NCBI RefSeq assembly: GCF_963678635.1
Contig: NC_087063.1
Coordinates: 2,268,073-2,332,072, forward strand
Length of the DNA stretch: 64,000 nt
Direction: 5' to 3'
From: Symsagittifera roscoffensis
Lineage: Eukaryota > Xenacoelomorpha > Acoela > Convolutidae
Shown: piece by piece, positions 37,401 to 48,047 of the stretch
Position numbering within the stretch: position 1 is the first letter of the stretch
How the letters are laid out: each line of letters begins with the position of its first letter
Translations under genes and position numbers: made by a program
The notes under the pieces: generated by a model
What the model was told of the DNA's origin: nothing
Databases searched by the model: none
The model's input: the letters and a program-made list of their open reading frames with translations, nothing else

Positions 37401-40400
37401 TGTTTACTTTTAAAATCAGTTGCTCTTTTTTCAGTTTCCTTGTGTTGATAGTTTTTTTCAACTGTCTGTTTGTTGTGTTTAAAATAATTTTCGAATCTAA
37501 AACAAACTTTAAAGAATTGTTTCAGTGTCTGAAAAACTTAGTCTGAAATTCTTTGCACTTCAAACTAATATTTTTTTTAGACTAGAAGTTTCGGAACAGA
37601 CTTCCAATCTAAATACTGTGGTTGTTTATCAGTACTTTATTTTTTATCAACTGGTTGTTACAGCTCATTAACGAAATCAGTCCTTTAAATCATTTCACCT
37701 AATTTTTTTCATACTTTTTCATTTTGATTTAAAGTTTGCGTAGTCGAAACCTTCTGTGTTACTTGTTTTTCATATCAATCTGATTTCGGAAACGAAATTT
37801 TATTTTTTGTCTGTCATGGCAAAAAGCGTCGACCGAAAAGACCACAAACGTCCAATGAGAGAGGGTTAGACACCATATGAAAGTGCCTTGAAAAAAAAAT
37901 TGATATTTTAGATAAAATTTTTTCAGCCTTCAGGCATTTTTGCCTCTGAGAACTTGCAATTTATATAAAATCACCTCTGAAAATATTTTCCTTTCAGCGC
38001 CAATTTTTCAGAAAAAAAACATGCCCGAATTCAGTAGTTTTCCTGTAAAAGTTATCAGTCGGGCAACGATTAAAAAACCTAGCAAACAGGGCTGATGTTA
38101 ATATGATTGTACACCCGCAGTGCACCCTCGAAAAAAATGCCCAATAGTTAAACACCACAAAAATATTTACTGCGGATTTTGTCCTCTTGCTTAGACATTG
38201 GAGCTGGCACTGGTCTAAGTGGTGTGGCTCTTAGAGACATTGGCTTCACTGGACCTGTAGACGCCCTGGAGCCATCTGCTAACATGTTCGCACTGGCCAA
38301 ACAGAAGAATATATACAGGCAGGCTTTCTGTTTTAATATTTTGACGATAATATTAAATTCTAACACTTTTTGCGATTACGTTAAACTTAAATTATTTTTT
38401 TTGAAATTCTTTTCTCAGGAAAAGTCAATTTTTCTTCCGAAAATTTCTTTTTTCATGCATCAAAAGTTGAGATTTGAAACGCAAAATTTGATATTTATCG
38501 GTTTGACTATTTACTTTTATGTTTAAATTCATTTCAAACCCATCTGGCATGAACACTATAAGTTTAACTCCCCGATCACGAACTCGTAAATAAAGCGACA
38601 AACCATGAGCGATTTCAGGTTTCGGTTTTAACAATGTTTTAGTTTTTGCGTGCCTGATACGAAGCTTACACATTATGATTTTTGGAACCACATTCCAACC
38701 ATCATTTTGTGTGTTTAGAGATTGGTATGGAGAAATGTTAGTGGAGGGGGAGGAGACTACAGTGCCTGGAGACATGTACGACTTGGCATTCTCAGTAGGA
38801 GTGTTCAGTGACAGATCGGCAAAGTTAGTTCACCTTTGGTCTTTTGACTTTTCCTTGTTGGTTATCATTTTTTGCTGAAAAATTTCAGTCATAAGAATCA
38901 AAAAAGCTCGGCCAAATAGACAAAAAACGCCTCAAAATTGCTTGAAATCTCAATATTTCATGCATTCACAAATCGCATAATACGTTTTTAAATTACCTTT
39001 TTCTGTTCCAATATTACGAGACCAAGTTGTGCAATTTGTGAATTGTAAACGGATGCCGCAACAAGGACTCTCCTTTTGTTTTTATTTTGTTCTTTCATTT
39101 TCTTTGATTGTTCTGACAAAATTTTAATAAATTTAAACACTTGACAGCTTGGTCTCCTAATAATCTTTCTGCAACTAGGTGAAATTAGTCACAAACAAAT
39201 AAGACAGAAAAAAAAATTTAAAAGCAGTTAACCTAATTTTGTGATTTTTTGTTTGCAGAAAAAAAGTTTCCACACCAAACTGATCTTTTAAGATTGTTTA
39301 AAACATAGAAACCCAAATTTAAATGCTGTCAAATGAAAAATTTGATTTGTCTGTCTGAGTTTGTATGTCTAGTTTTATTCAATATTCTATACCTAATTGT
39401 ACATAAATAAAAGCTCAAATAATGTAAATTTGCAAGTAATTTTTTTCACAAATGCTTGAGAAAAACTCACAAAAACGCAAAAAAGGCTTTGTAAAAGTCT
39501 GCTCTAAAAATTTGAAATTCTTTTCAGCTTCAGTTTTTTCCAGCCAAATGAATTGATAAGAAAAACAATGTGCATAATTTTTATTCATTTTTGGAACTAT
39601 GGGAGGTTTAGAATTTTGATTGTTAGTTTATCTTGAGAATAATTTCTACTTTTTTGATAAAAATTGTACAAATTTTTCTCGATAAAGATTCTCGAACTTT
39701 GATCCTTGAAACTTTGAAAGTCTAATCATAAAATCATGACTTTAGTTTGCCCGGACTAACAAATAAAGATAGTCATGCTAATTTTAATAATATAGAAAAA
39801 TGCTTGTTAATCAATTCCATACCAGTCCATAGAATAAACTTTTTCGTTATTGGAATTGTATGACCAACATTTTGTTAAACATTGTAAGGCTATGATAATC
39901 ATTTTTACCTTGATGAAAACAAATTGTTTTTTTATTTTCGTTTTTTTTGTAACTACGTTGTAGGGCTCCTAATTACTTGACAACGTAAAAATTAAAGTTT
40001 CAAAGTTTGCCAGTATAAAGTTTTGGAGTTTAGTTTGAGTATAGATCTGATTCAACATTTTAAATGAGAGCTAGTTTTTTTTCTCTCAGTTGAATTTGGC
40101 GTAGGAAAAAACGCTTGTCACACAGTTTTTATAAAAAAAAATTTATGGCGCAATTTTTTCTCCACATTCGAGTTCAACTTTTTTTATTATTCGAAAATAC
40201 TATTAGAAATTTTAAAGACTACTGAAATTTTGTTTGCGCGAGGAAAAATATATCTCCATATGCAGTTGTTTTAAATAGAAATGGTATGATAAACATCTCA
40301 TAGATTTCTATATATGAAACTGTGAATTGCTGGTATGAATTGTCTAACCTTTTCATATTTTGAAATTGTATGATAAACTTTTTTTCGCCTTCAACCTGGG

Positions 40401-40881
40401 AGGGTTTGGAAAATTTAATAGCAAAAAAAAACTAATGGCTGCGTAAACTTTTCATGATTAAGGAACTTTCTCTTGAAACCCCTACAACGAGGTTCAGTGG
40501 TGGATCTAAACTTTTTTGGGGTCAAATGAGTTTTAAAAGTTTTGCCGAACTAAGGTAAATGTCTACCTCCCCTTTTAAAGTTTTGGGTTAACTGACCGAA
40601 TGAAATGTCAGCCCCCTCCCCAAATCCACTAGAGTTTTATTGCTTGATAGAACTCCTGTCGATTTAGGAAAGGCAGTATGTCTGAAGTGTTGCGTATGGT
40701 TAAGAAGGGGGGCTACATATCAGTCATCATGGTTGCCAGACACTGGCTAGACGAATTCAGAGACCACATCGCTCTTATGGAGGCGGAGGGACTGGTTAAG
40801 ACTCTTCACGTGGATATGTTTGATGCCGACATGTACATGAGAGAAGTAGCAGCCGTGGCTTTTGTCATGAAGAAACTATGA
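31497..40881 (+). CDS. METTL27-like SAM-dependent methyltransferase, copy B, five exons, 248 aa
   Basis: Paralogue of copy A with identical exon lengths and phases. Exons: 31497-31672, 33231-33358, 38195-38318, 38719-38823 and 40668-40881. The N-terminal ~55 residues differ most between the two. From YDRTAEDYESVTNQLNWRAP onward they align without gaps. Motif I is DIGAGTGLSG. Exons 3 and 4 differ from copy A at only a few bases, with substitutions such as E/D and K/N. Exon 5 has more changes, including HWLDEF for HWPEEF and MKKL for LEKL at the end. Intron 3 starts with GC at 38319-38320, as in copy A. Intron 2 is 4.8 kb and packed with fold-back repeats. The frame is intact, so both copies could be functional. 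Confidence 0.9.
31855..32287 (+). repeat. Fold-back element with short terminal inverted repeats, intron 1 of copy B
   Basis: It begins GTTCCGACT and ends AGTCGGAAC, a perfect 9-bp terminal inverted repeat. It includes GCGCGTTAATTGTCCCAAAT and GAGCACAAATATTCCGTTAC. Related copies sit at ~35135-35628, ~35800-36087 and, inverted, ~36853-37180. It encodes nothing and looks like a MITE-type family. Confidence 0.6.
33487..34090 (+). repeat. Insertion in intron 2 of copy B, shared with copy A
   Basis: GGGATTCGACCCCCAGCCGA, TACTATTTTGAGATATCC and AAGGCGCTTTTGGCGCC match the element at 22487-22640 in copy A, but this copy extends further right with phrases such as AAAACGGCTTTTTTGACC. GCGCTTTTGGCGC is a small palindrome. 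Confidence 0.5.
35096..36087 (+). repeat. Two direct fold-back repeat copies, intron 2 of copy B
   Basis: The first copy (35096-35628) and a more diverged second copy (~35800-36087) both end in CGAAAGTCGGAAC-like sequence and contain the GAGCACAAATATTC or GATCATAAATATTC block. The first is preceded by the hairpin motif ACAAGACTGTTCGTATCAGG. Confidence 0.6.
36718..36795. repeat. 39-bp exact tandem duplication
   Basis: A 39-bp block beginning AGCGAAATAAAAACTCTACC occurs twice in a row (36718-36756 and 36757-36795) with no visible difference. It lies inside intron 2 of copy B. Confidence 0.9.
36853..37180 (-). repeat. Inverted fold-back repeat copy, intron 2 of copy B
   Basis: This is the reverse complement of the family at 31855-32287, reading from CCGACTTTCGATACGAAAG to CCAAATTGGTTGAAAGAAGC. 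Together with the direct copies at 35096-36087 it gives an intron transcript that could fold into a stem of several hundred bases. Confidence 0.65.
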
Positions 40882-41213
40882 CTACTTTAAGTGATCAGGA
40901 CTAACTAGCTGTTTTTTCAATTTTGTAAATTCATGTCTGACCACTTCTTACAGTTAAACTTGGCTCTTTTCCTCCCCCCACCTGCAAGTTTTATCAGTAA
41001 ACGTTTTTTTATACTGTTAGATTGTTATGAAAATTAACATACTGACTTACGGACTAATTAGGTTATAACAAACATATTTGGGGTTCATAATTAATCTTGT
41101 AAAACCACTCGTTACACCATAAAAATCATGTTCGTATGAGGTGGGGGAAAGGAGAAAGAGCCTCAAATTTCTATTTACAATTATACAAACACTTTTTTTA
41201 TTTTACGGGAGCA
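40882..41213. other. Intergenic region 3' of methyltransferase B
   Basis: Short AT-rich gap that should include the 3' UTR of copy B. No clear polyadenylation signal or other feature is seen. Confidence 0.4.
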
Positions 41214-42018
41214 ACACGCCCGGGTTGACCTCCATAAACCGAAAATGCTTATCTTACATTTCCCCACACCGAAAATGCTTATCATACAAATGCCTACATC
41301 AAATGTATGGAAAAATGCTAATCATACAATTTTCATACAAGTTTTTAAAAAATTTCCAAGTAAAATTGAAATTGCCTCAAAAATTTTTTCGGTTTTTTTT
41401 CAACCTCAAATCGAATTTTGTAAAAAAAAAAACAAACATTTACCAAAAAAATTTTAATTTTTTGTCTGCATAACGTAGTCCACGATGCACAAAAATTGGA
41501 GTTTTTTTCCGTTTCTCTGGATAAATTTTTTTAAACAGGCTAAAAACTCCTGTTTTTTTTTGTATGGCTTGTTTATATATGCCTTGATCAATGTTTGAGA
41601 AGTTGAAATATCAATTTAAAAAAAATCATCTTTGAAAAATTTTGCCAAAATTTAAAAGTTTGATGCTTTCACTATATCATTTGTGAAGTAATCTTTTTTA
41701 CAACTCAGATCGTTTCTAATGCATTAATGACAGACAATCAACCTTTTGGGAACACTAGTGTTGAGTACATCATGGGTTTAGTCGCTTGTGTTCGGTAACG
41801 AACCCATCCCAAAAATTTTGAGAAATAAAATTTAGAAAAAATCAGTTTTTTAGTTTATGAAAAAATGCTTATCCTACACTTTTCATTTATAAAAAAATGC
41901 TTATCCTAGAGTTTTTTTACAATTTTCTGAGTCTATGAAACTGTAGGAAATTATAGGATAAGCATTTTTTCATATATGGAAATTGTAGGACAAGCCTTTT
42001 TGGTCAACACGGGCATGT
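41214..42018. mobile_element. Non-autonomous inverted-repeat element, ~805 bp
   Basis: The ends ACACGCCCGGGTTGACC (41214-41230) and GGTCAACACGGGCATGT (42002-42018) are reverse complements at 15 of 17 positions. Inside each end are short subrepeats around AAAATGCTTATCCTACA: three on the left (41244-41330), two near 41861-41905, and inverted copies near 41954 and 41984. The centre has no coding sequence. No target-site duplication is obvious. It is best read as a MITE or fold-back element. Confidence 0.65.
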
Positions 42019-43274
42019 CCGTTAACTAGCCAGATGTGCACCCTAAAAATAAATCCTTATTTATCACAAAGATAGTTAGTATCAACTTGAATATTTTGAA
42101 AACCTTATTTGGAAGCGTTATAGACACTTTTGTGATTTTTTTTTAGAATTGACAAAACTAAGCGTGCAATCGATTATGATAAATTTTCAAATAAATTTTT
42201 TTCTAATAGAAAAACGATTTGATGTAACCCAATTAGACACAAAATTAGATAATGTAGAGATTGTTTACAAATCAAAGAATAGATTCAGTTGGCTAAAATA
42301 TGAGATATATCGTAGAAAATTTTTTTGTAAAAAATCAAAATTTTCAGGCAAACCAGGTGGCTCAAATAATTGTATTAAAAAGCGACAAAAATCACGAAAT
42401 CCTACTAAATCACAAAGTTACGTGAGCGGCTAACTATAAGTTTCATGAGATCATTCATAGGTTTTGCTACATAAAGTCAATAAAAACTCCCACGTTATAA
42501 AAATGTGCATTTAATTGAAACATTTTTAAAAACAATTTCTAAGATCCACCGCTTAGAACTAATTTTAATAAATATTTGACAAAAAGGTAGAAAGATAAAT
42601 TTTTTAAAAAAAATATTTTTAGCTGCAGCATAATATTCGAACAATACCGATTTCAAGGTCAAAAATCAGTTTTATAAACTTACTAAAAAGCATGCATTAT
42701 AGGTATATTTCTAATTCACTCACATAAGTTGATTGTCTTGAAAGATGTGAAATTTAGAGAATAAACTATATTTAAAAACGTTTAAATCTGTAAGAAATCT
42801 GAATATAATCGGTACATAACCTGTAGGTAAGCTGTATATACTCGGTTTATAATCTAAATTGAATATAAAAGGAATCTGAATATAATATCTGTACAATTGA
42901 TATATAGCATTATAAAATTTGTATATCCTCCGTAGACAACCTGTTAACAATTTTTACATTTTTAAAACTAAAATATACACCAACAAATGAGTTTTGGTAG
43001 CTATCGAATCGCTGAAATCAAGTATAATATGCAATCTATGGCAGTCGATTTGATAGTTAATGAAATCTTGTTTTGGATAGTTAATGAAATCTTGGTTTGA
43101 AAAGGTTATCTATTTCACAACTTTAGTAGCGATAATTGTTTGCAAATAAACTTAGCATTGCTAAACTTAGCGTGAATGATATTTTATTAGGAAGCGTTAT
43201 TATTGTTTTTGTTCTTCGTATTTGTTAACTTGGTGGTTAATTTATTTCGTCTTTCAACTATATGTCTTCTTATT
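42019..43274. other. Intergenic region with a possible 94-codon frame
   Basis: AT-rich DNA between the inverted-repeat element and the NERD/helicase gene. A frame at 42149-42433 (+) encodes a basic 94-residue peptide preceded by a TTTTTTTTTAG acceptor-like site, but has no recognised family and may be chance. TTTATT at 43241-43246 gives an AATAAA on the minus strand, 29 bases past the stop of the neighbouring gene, and is its likely polyadenylation signal. Confidence 0.45.
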
Positions 43275-46200
43275 CTACTCATATATGATTCTTGCTTCTG
43301 GGAAAATAACTCGCAACTTCTCGTCAACTTCGTCTCTGATATAAGTTTTGTTCACCAGCACGTGGACATGGCATAAAACCCGAGCCCGTGATATGGCATT
43401 GTACAAAAACTGAAGTGACGCTGTGTAGTCTTTGGGATCAAATGGAAGTAAAATGTGGCATTGGATGAACTCTGAAGAAATGAAAAGTTCTTTGCCAGTT
43501 GCAGACGTAGAGAAGAGCCCTTTAAAATATTTTTCAATCCACCAGTTTTTTATACCTATGCGATGAAAAAAGTGTGGAAAGAAAAAAAACGCACATTCGA
43601 TTTCGCGATCTTTTATCTCCAAATTGAATATTTTTTCAATTGTATCCCAATGGAAATATTCGATCGCGTCTTGGCGGTAAACTTGAACGAGTATTTGGGG
43701 TCCATGAATGAAGTGTCCGTAGGCGGGGGTGTGTGCTAGTCTTTCTTTTTCTTCGGTTTGATTTTCTGTTTGAACGCGCCCAATGAGCTCGCGCAGTTTG
43801 ATAAGTTGAGTTACAATATTACGGGTATTTCGATAACTGGCACTCAATTGAACTATGTCGTATAAGGAGCCACAATATTGAAACACCTTTTCCGCTGTTG
43901 TAGTTTGGGGTTTTTGATTCAAATCTACTGTCAAAACACAGGGTTTTTGCTCTGCGTACTTATTTTGTTTCTTACAGGGCTGCACTTGGTAATCATCTAT
44001 GAACTCATAATCAAACTTATATTTTGACACAGAAGGAGGTCGGTGGGCAATTATAAGTTTGCTTTCGAGGTCAAACATATTCGCATATTGTTCTTCCACT
44101 GATTCTATGCCAGCCTTCTCGAATACAGATTTGTACTTGACTAAATCAATGTGATTTCCGACACTCAGCTTGATCTTCGAATCCTTGCTAGTCAAAGCGA
44201 GGCGAATAATTCTAGCCAATAAAACCAGCGTTTTACCAGAACCAGGACCCCCTGTTATGATCAAGCCGTCACTTTCTTTTTGATACGCCTCCCATTGTTC
44301 GGTTGTTATGTACTTCAGTCCCAAGCAATCCTTCAAAATGAATTTATCAAGTTCCCTATCAGGTGTATCAGGTGTATCGCTGGTTTTCAATACATTTGGG
44401 TTAGAGGATCGGTTTTCTCTCTCAAAAGTAATACGTCCGTCTCTCAGTTTTCGGTCAATGTCGACTACGCAATCAGCAAGGCTTATTTGGCTTTTCAGTT
44501 TTCGGTCAATGCCGACTAAGCAATCGGCAACGCTAATTTCGCGTTTCAGTCTTTTTTCAATTTTTAGGCGATCGGGAAGGCTGATTTTGCTTTCCAGTTT
44601 TCGTTCAATGACGTCTACGCAATCGGCAAGGCTACATTTGCTTTTCAATTTTTCTTCAATTTTGTCTATGCAATCGGCAAGGATTAATTGGTTTTTCAGT
44701 TTTCGGTCAATGTCGAAATTGCGTGAAGAAAAGGCCTTTCTAATTTTGTCTTCCATTTCTTGTTCAAGTTTGTGTACGCAATCAGCAAGGCTAGTTTCGT
44801 TTTTCAGTTGTTTTTGAAAGTCATCTACGCAATCGGTAAGATTTAATTTGTCTTTCAGCTTTTGTTCAATGTAGTTTACACAACCGGCAAGGCTAATATT
44901 GCTTTTCAGTTTTCGTTCAAGATCTATTATGCAATCGGCAAGGATTATTTTGCGTTTTAGTTTTCGTTCAAAGTAGTCTTGGCAATCGGCAACGTAGTCT
45001 TGGCAATCGGCAAGGCTTGTTTTGTTTTTCAGTTTTCGGCCAATGTCGTCTGAGCAATCAGTAAGGCTAATTTGGCTTTTCACTTTTTGTTCGATGCCTC
45101 CTACGCACTCTGCAAAGATAGTTATGCTTTCCAGTTTTTGTTCAATGCCGACTACGCAATCGGCAAGGCTAATTTTTGTTTTCAGTTTTTTTACAATGTA
45201 TTTGCGATCGGCATGGGAGATTTTTAGTCCCAGATATCTTTCAATGAGGTCTACGCAATCTTCAGAGCAAATTTTGTTTTTTAGATGTAGTTCAATGTCG
45301 ACAACGCAATCAGCGAGGCGAATTTTGCTTTTCATTTCTCGTTCAACGTCGCCTATGCAATCGTCAAGAATGATTTTTCTTTTCACTTTTCGTTCAAGGT
45401 CGCCAAGGCAATCAGCAAGGATTATTTTGTTTTTCAATTGTCGTTGATTGTCGTCTACGCAATCGGCAGGGCTATTATAGATTCTCAAAATACGTTTAAT
45501 GTCGTCTAAGCAATCGGCAAGGCTAATTTTGCTTTTCACATTTTGTTCGAATTTGTCTACGCAATCGGTAAGGCTAATATTGCTTTTCAGAATTCGTTCA
45601 ATGTCGTTCACGCAATTGGCAAGGCTAATTTTGCTTTTTAGTTTTCTTTCAATGTCACCTACGCAATCGGCAAGGCTAATTTTGCTGTTCAGTTCTAGTT
45701 CAATAATAGCTACGCAATCGGTAAGGATTATTTTGCTTTTCAGTTTTTGTTCAATGTCAGCTACGCAATCATCGGTAAGGATTATTTTGCTTTTCAGTTT
45801 TCGTTCAATGTTGTCTACGCAATCGGGGAGGAATTTCTCGCTTCCCTGTTTTTTTTCAATGTCTTCTACGCAACTCGTTCCGATAGCAAATAAACGAAAG
45901 AGTACTCGTTGAATTTTTCCGATGTCGCCATAAATGGAAACTTGTGGCACTATGCGGCTTGTTTTGTTATCCAGTGAGCTGAGAATAACTGGTACGTTTT
46001 CAACTGACACCTTTCGGCTTTTTACTTTTTTGTTCCAAACTGACTTAAAGTCCTGTAAGTCTGACTTGTTAATCAAGACAGATTTAACCTCCGAATCGAC
46101 AGAATCAAGGGAAGTGTTTCCATGTTCGAGTTTCGGAAAAGCCATTAGTTGAATTAAATTGATGGTTTGCTGACACTGGCCCAGAGTTTTTTCCGCTATC

Positions 46201-46668
46201 CCGCATATAAGTTTTACTACTTTTTTGTGCTGATTTTTTGCTATCTCGATAGGATCTTTGCATTTTTGATTTTTTGGTTGGTTCATTTCGCCATCACTGA
46301 GAGGATTCTTCTCTAGCACAGGTTTGCCGGCCGATGCCTGAAGACTCTCTGAGTTCTTCACTTCAATGTTAACTATATATGTGGGACCTATCACCACAAA
46401 ATCGTTTTCACGTTCATAGTTGTTTACTTCTTTCTTTCTGCAACTGGGTTTTTTTGTTTGTTTCACTGCTGCAGTGTTTTTCGTCATGGTTAAAATCCCA
46501 CATTCGGAACTGTTTATGAGTGTATTCTAGCCCGTGTAAGACTATTATAGGTTCGTCTAACTGTTCGAGTGCTCTATACACTAAAACTTCGGCTTCGTAG
46601 TCATCTTGGCTTTTCTTGTCTCTTTTAATTTTTCCATTGGAAGCAACGTCCGATTCTTTGACAAAGAT
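43275..46668 (-). CDS. NERD nuclease-like, 17-residue-repeat, SF1 helicase fusion protein
   Basis: Two exons are read, 46668-46502 and 46437-43275, joined across a 64-bp GT-AG intron (46501-46438). The true start lies further upstream and was not found. Without splicing, the main exon is open from an ATG at 46487 for 1070 codons; residue numbers here use that frame. The N-terminal part forms a NERD domain: YEAEVLVYRALEQLDEP and LHGLEYTHKQFR in the first exon, then ENDFVVIG (27-34) and NIEVKN (40-45), carrying the D and ExK of the PD-(D/E)XK-like fold. Residues ~205-690 are about 28 copies of a 17-residue repeat, typically DCVGDIERKLKSKISLA. Residues ~720-1070 form an SF1/UvrD-like domain: TTEQWEAY (Q motif), GGPGSGKT (746-753, Walker A), FIDDYQ (829-834, altered Walker B), LTVDLNQ, SYRNTRNI and LYNAISRAR (1028-1036, motif VI). 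NERD-helicase pairs are known in other genomes. The repeat insert is not one I recognise. It may act on nucleic acid, but activity is unproven. Confidence 0.75.
44400..45880 (-). repeat. In-frame 51-bp coding minisatellite (17-residue repeat)
   Basis: About 28 consecutive units of 51 bp, each beginning at a Asp-Cys dipeptide and ending near Lys-Ile-Ser-Leu-Ala. Two units are 16 residues, one has an extra Asp, one is cut to seven residues (DCQDYVA) and one is replaced by a longer non-repeat stretch. The frame is kept through all changes, which suggests selection on the protein. Cys and the hydrophobic spacing are most conserved. Confidence 0.9.
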
Positions 46669-47031
46669 CTACTTAACAGCCCACTTCCCCGTTGTCTTAC
46701 ATTACATTATTCCCAACGATCATTCAAAACTGAGTAATCTGGTCAAAATTGGTGTCGGAACAACAATCCTGTCATTACGAGGCCACCGGCTCATGAGAAA
46801 AGTGAAAAATATATATATTATGATGGACTGTTGTGGTCTAAAATATCAATATATAATCCATACCCATGTTACGCTCATACAACAAAATTAGATTGAAAAT
46901 GTATTTAAATCCATTTTTCCCCGCAAAAAATATTGCATTATATTTTATTCGAAACCCATCATAATGGATTTTATAATAAGTATGAATTGATTAAAAATAC
47001 TCAATCTAAAACCAAAAACTTAAATTGAAAA
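46669..47031. other. Upstream region of the NERD/helicase gene
   Basis: The frame of the NERD exon is closed by TAG at 46669-46671 with no ATG after it, so a 5' exon or the transcription start is expected here or further right. GTTAAGTAG just before the open frame is a possible but weak acceptor. No first exon could be recognised. Confidence 0.4.
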
Positions 47032-48047
47032 CATGTATCACACCTAAACCAACCCCTCGTCTTCCCTAACAACGATGTCTGGGATGAAAATGGCTTTCTG
47101 ATGGTAAGACCTATCCCTCCCTCACTGGAACTTTCTTCGTGAGGTTTTGTCTCTTTACCTGCACGTATGATGCGTATGCAATAATCATGATGAAACCATG
47201 TATCACATCTGAACCAACCCCTCGTCTTCCCTAACAACGATGTCTGGGATGAAAATGGCTTTCTGATGGTAAGACCTATCCCTCCCTCACTGGAACTTTC
47301 TTCGTGAGGTTTTGTCTCTTTACCTGCACGTATGATGCGCATGCAATAATCATGATGAAACCATGTATCCTATCTGAACCAACCCCTCGTCTTCCCTAAC
47401 AACGATGTCTGGGATGAAAATGGCTTTCTGATGGTAAGACCTAACCCTCCCTCACTGGAACTTTCTTCGTGAGATTTTGTCTCTTTACCTGCACGTATGA
47501 TGCGCATGCAATAATCATGATGAAACCATGTATCCTATCTGAACCAACCCCTCGTCTTCCCTAACAACGATGTCTGGGATGAAAATGGCTTTCTGATGGT
47601 AAGACCTAACCCTCCCTCACTGGAACTTTCTTCGTGAGATTTTGTCTCTTTACCTGCACGTATGATGCGTATGCAATAATCATGATGAAACCATGTATCA
47701 TATCTGAACCAACCCCTCGTCTTCCCTAACAACGATGTCTGGGATGAAAATGGCTTTCTGATGGTAAGACCTAACCCTCCCTCACTGGAACTTTCTTCGT
47801 GAGATTTTGTCTCTTTACCTGCACGTATGATGCGTATGCAATAATCATGATGAAACCATGTATCATATCTGAACCAACCCCTCGTCTTCCCTAACAACGA
47901 TGTCTGGGATGAAAATGGCTTTCTGATGGTAAGACCTATCCCTCCCTCACTGGAACTTTCTTCGTGAGATTTTGTCTCTTTACCTGCACGTATGATGCGT
48001 ATGCAATAATCATAATGAAACCATGTATCTCACCTGAACCAAACCCC
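47032..48047. repeat. 165-bp satellite, six units plus a partial
   Basis: Units start with CATGTATC at 47032, 47197, 47362, 47527, 47692 and 47857, with a partial seventh at 48022. Spacing is exactly 165 bp each time and only a few bases differ between units. Because 165 is a multiple of three, one minus-strand frame stays mostly open, but two units have a TAG in it, so coding is unlikely. Confidence 0.97.

Larger units (their letters stand above)
30800..40900 (+). repeat. Segmental duplication, second copy (methyltransferase B)
   Basis: Partner of 19481-28400. The 5' flank from ~30800 keeps recognisable phrases (CTCATTATCTGGATTTAG against CTCATAATCTGGAATTAG). All exons align without indels, while the introns carry different insertions. 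Confidence 0.8.

Noticed and set aside
42149..42433. 94-codon plus-strand frame as a gene
   Set aside because: Basic AT-rich peptide with no recognised family. The acceptor-like site before it is not enough to call an exon.
44280..46152. Several long plus-strand frames opposite the NERD/helicase gene
   Set aside because: They are antisense shadows produced by the in-frame 51-bp repeat. The minus strand has recognisable domains and one continuous frame.
46616..46891. 91-codon plus-strand frame
   Set aside because: It lies antisense to the NERD exon, which has family-like residues and correct splicing. The plus frame resembles nothing.
47001..47897. Minus-strand frames of 113 and 120 codons across the satellite
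   Set aside because: They exist because the 165-bp unit is a multiple of three. Two units have an in-frame TAG and the peptide has no family likeness.
47032..48047. CRISPR array
   Set aside because: Repeats are contiguous 165-bp units without unique spacers, in a spliced eukaryotic genome.
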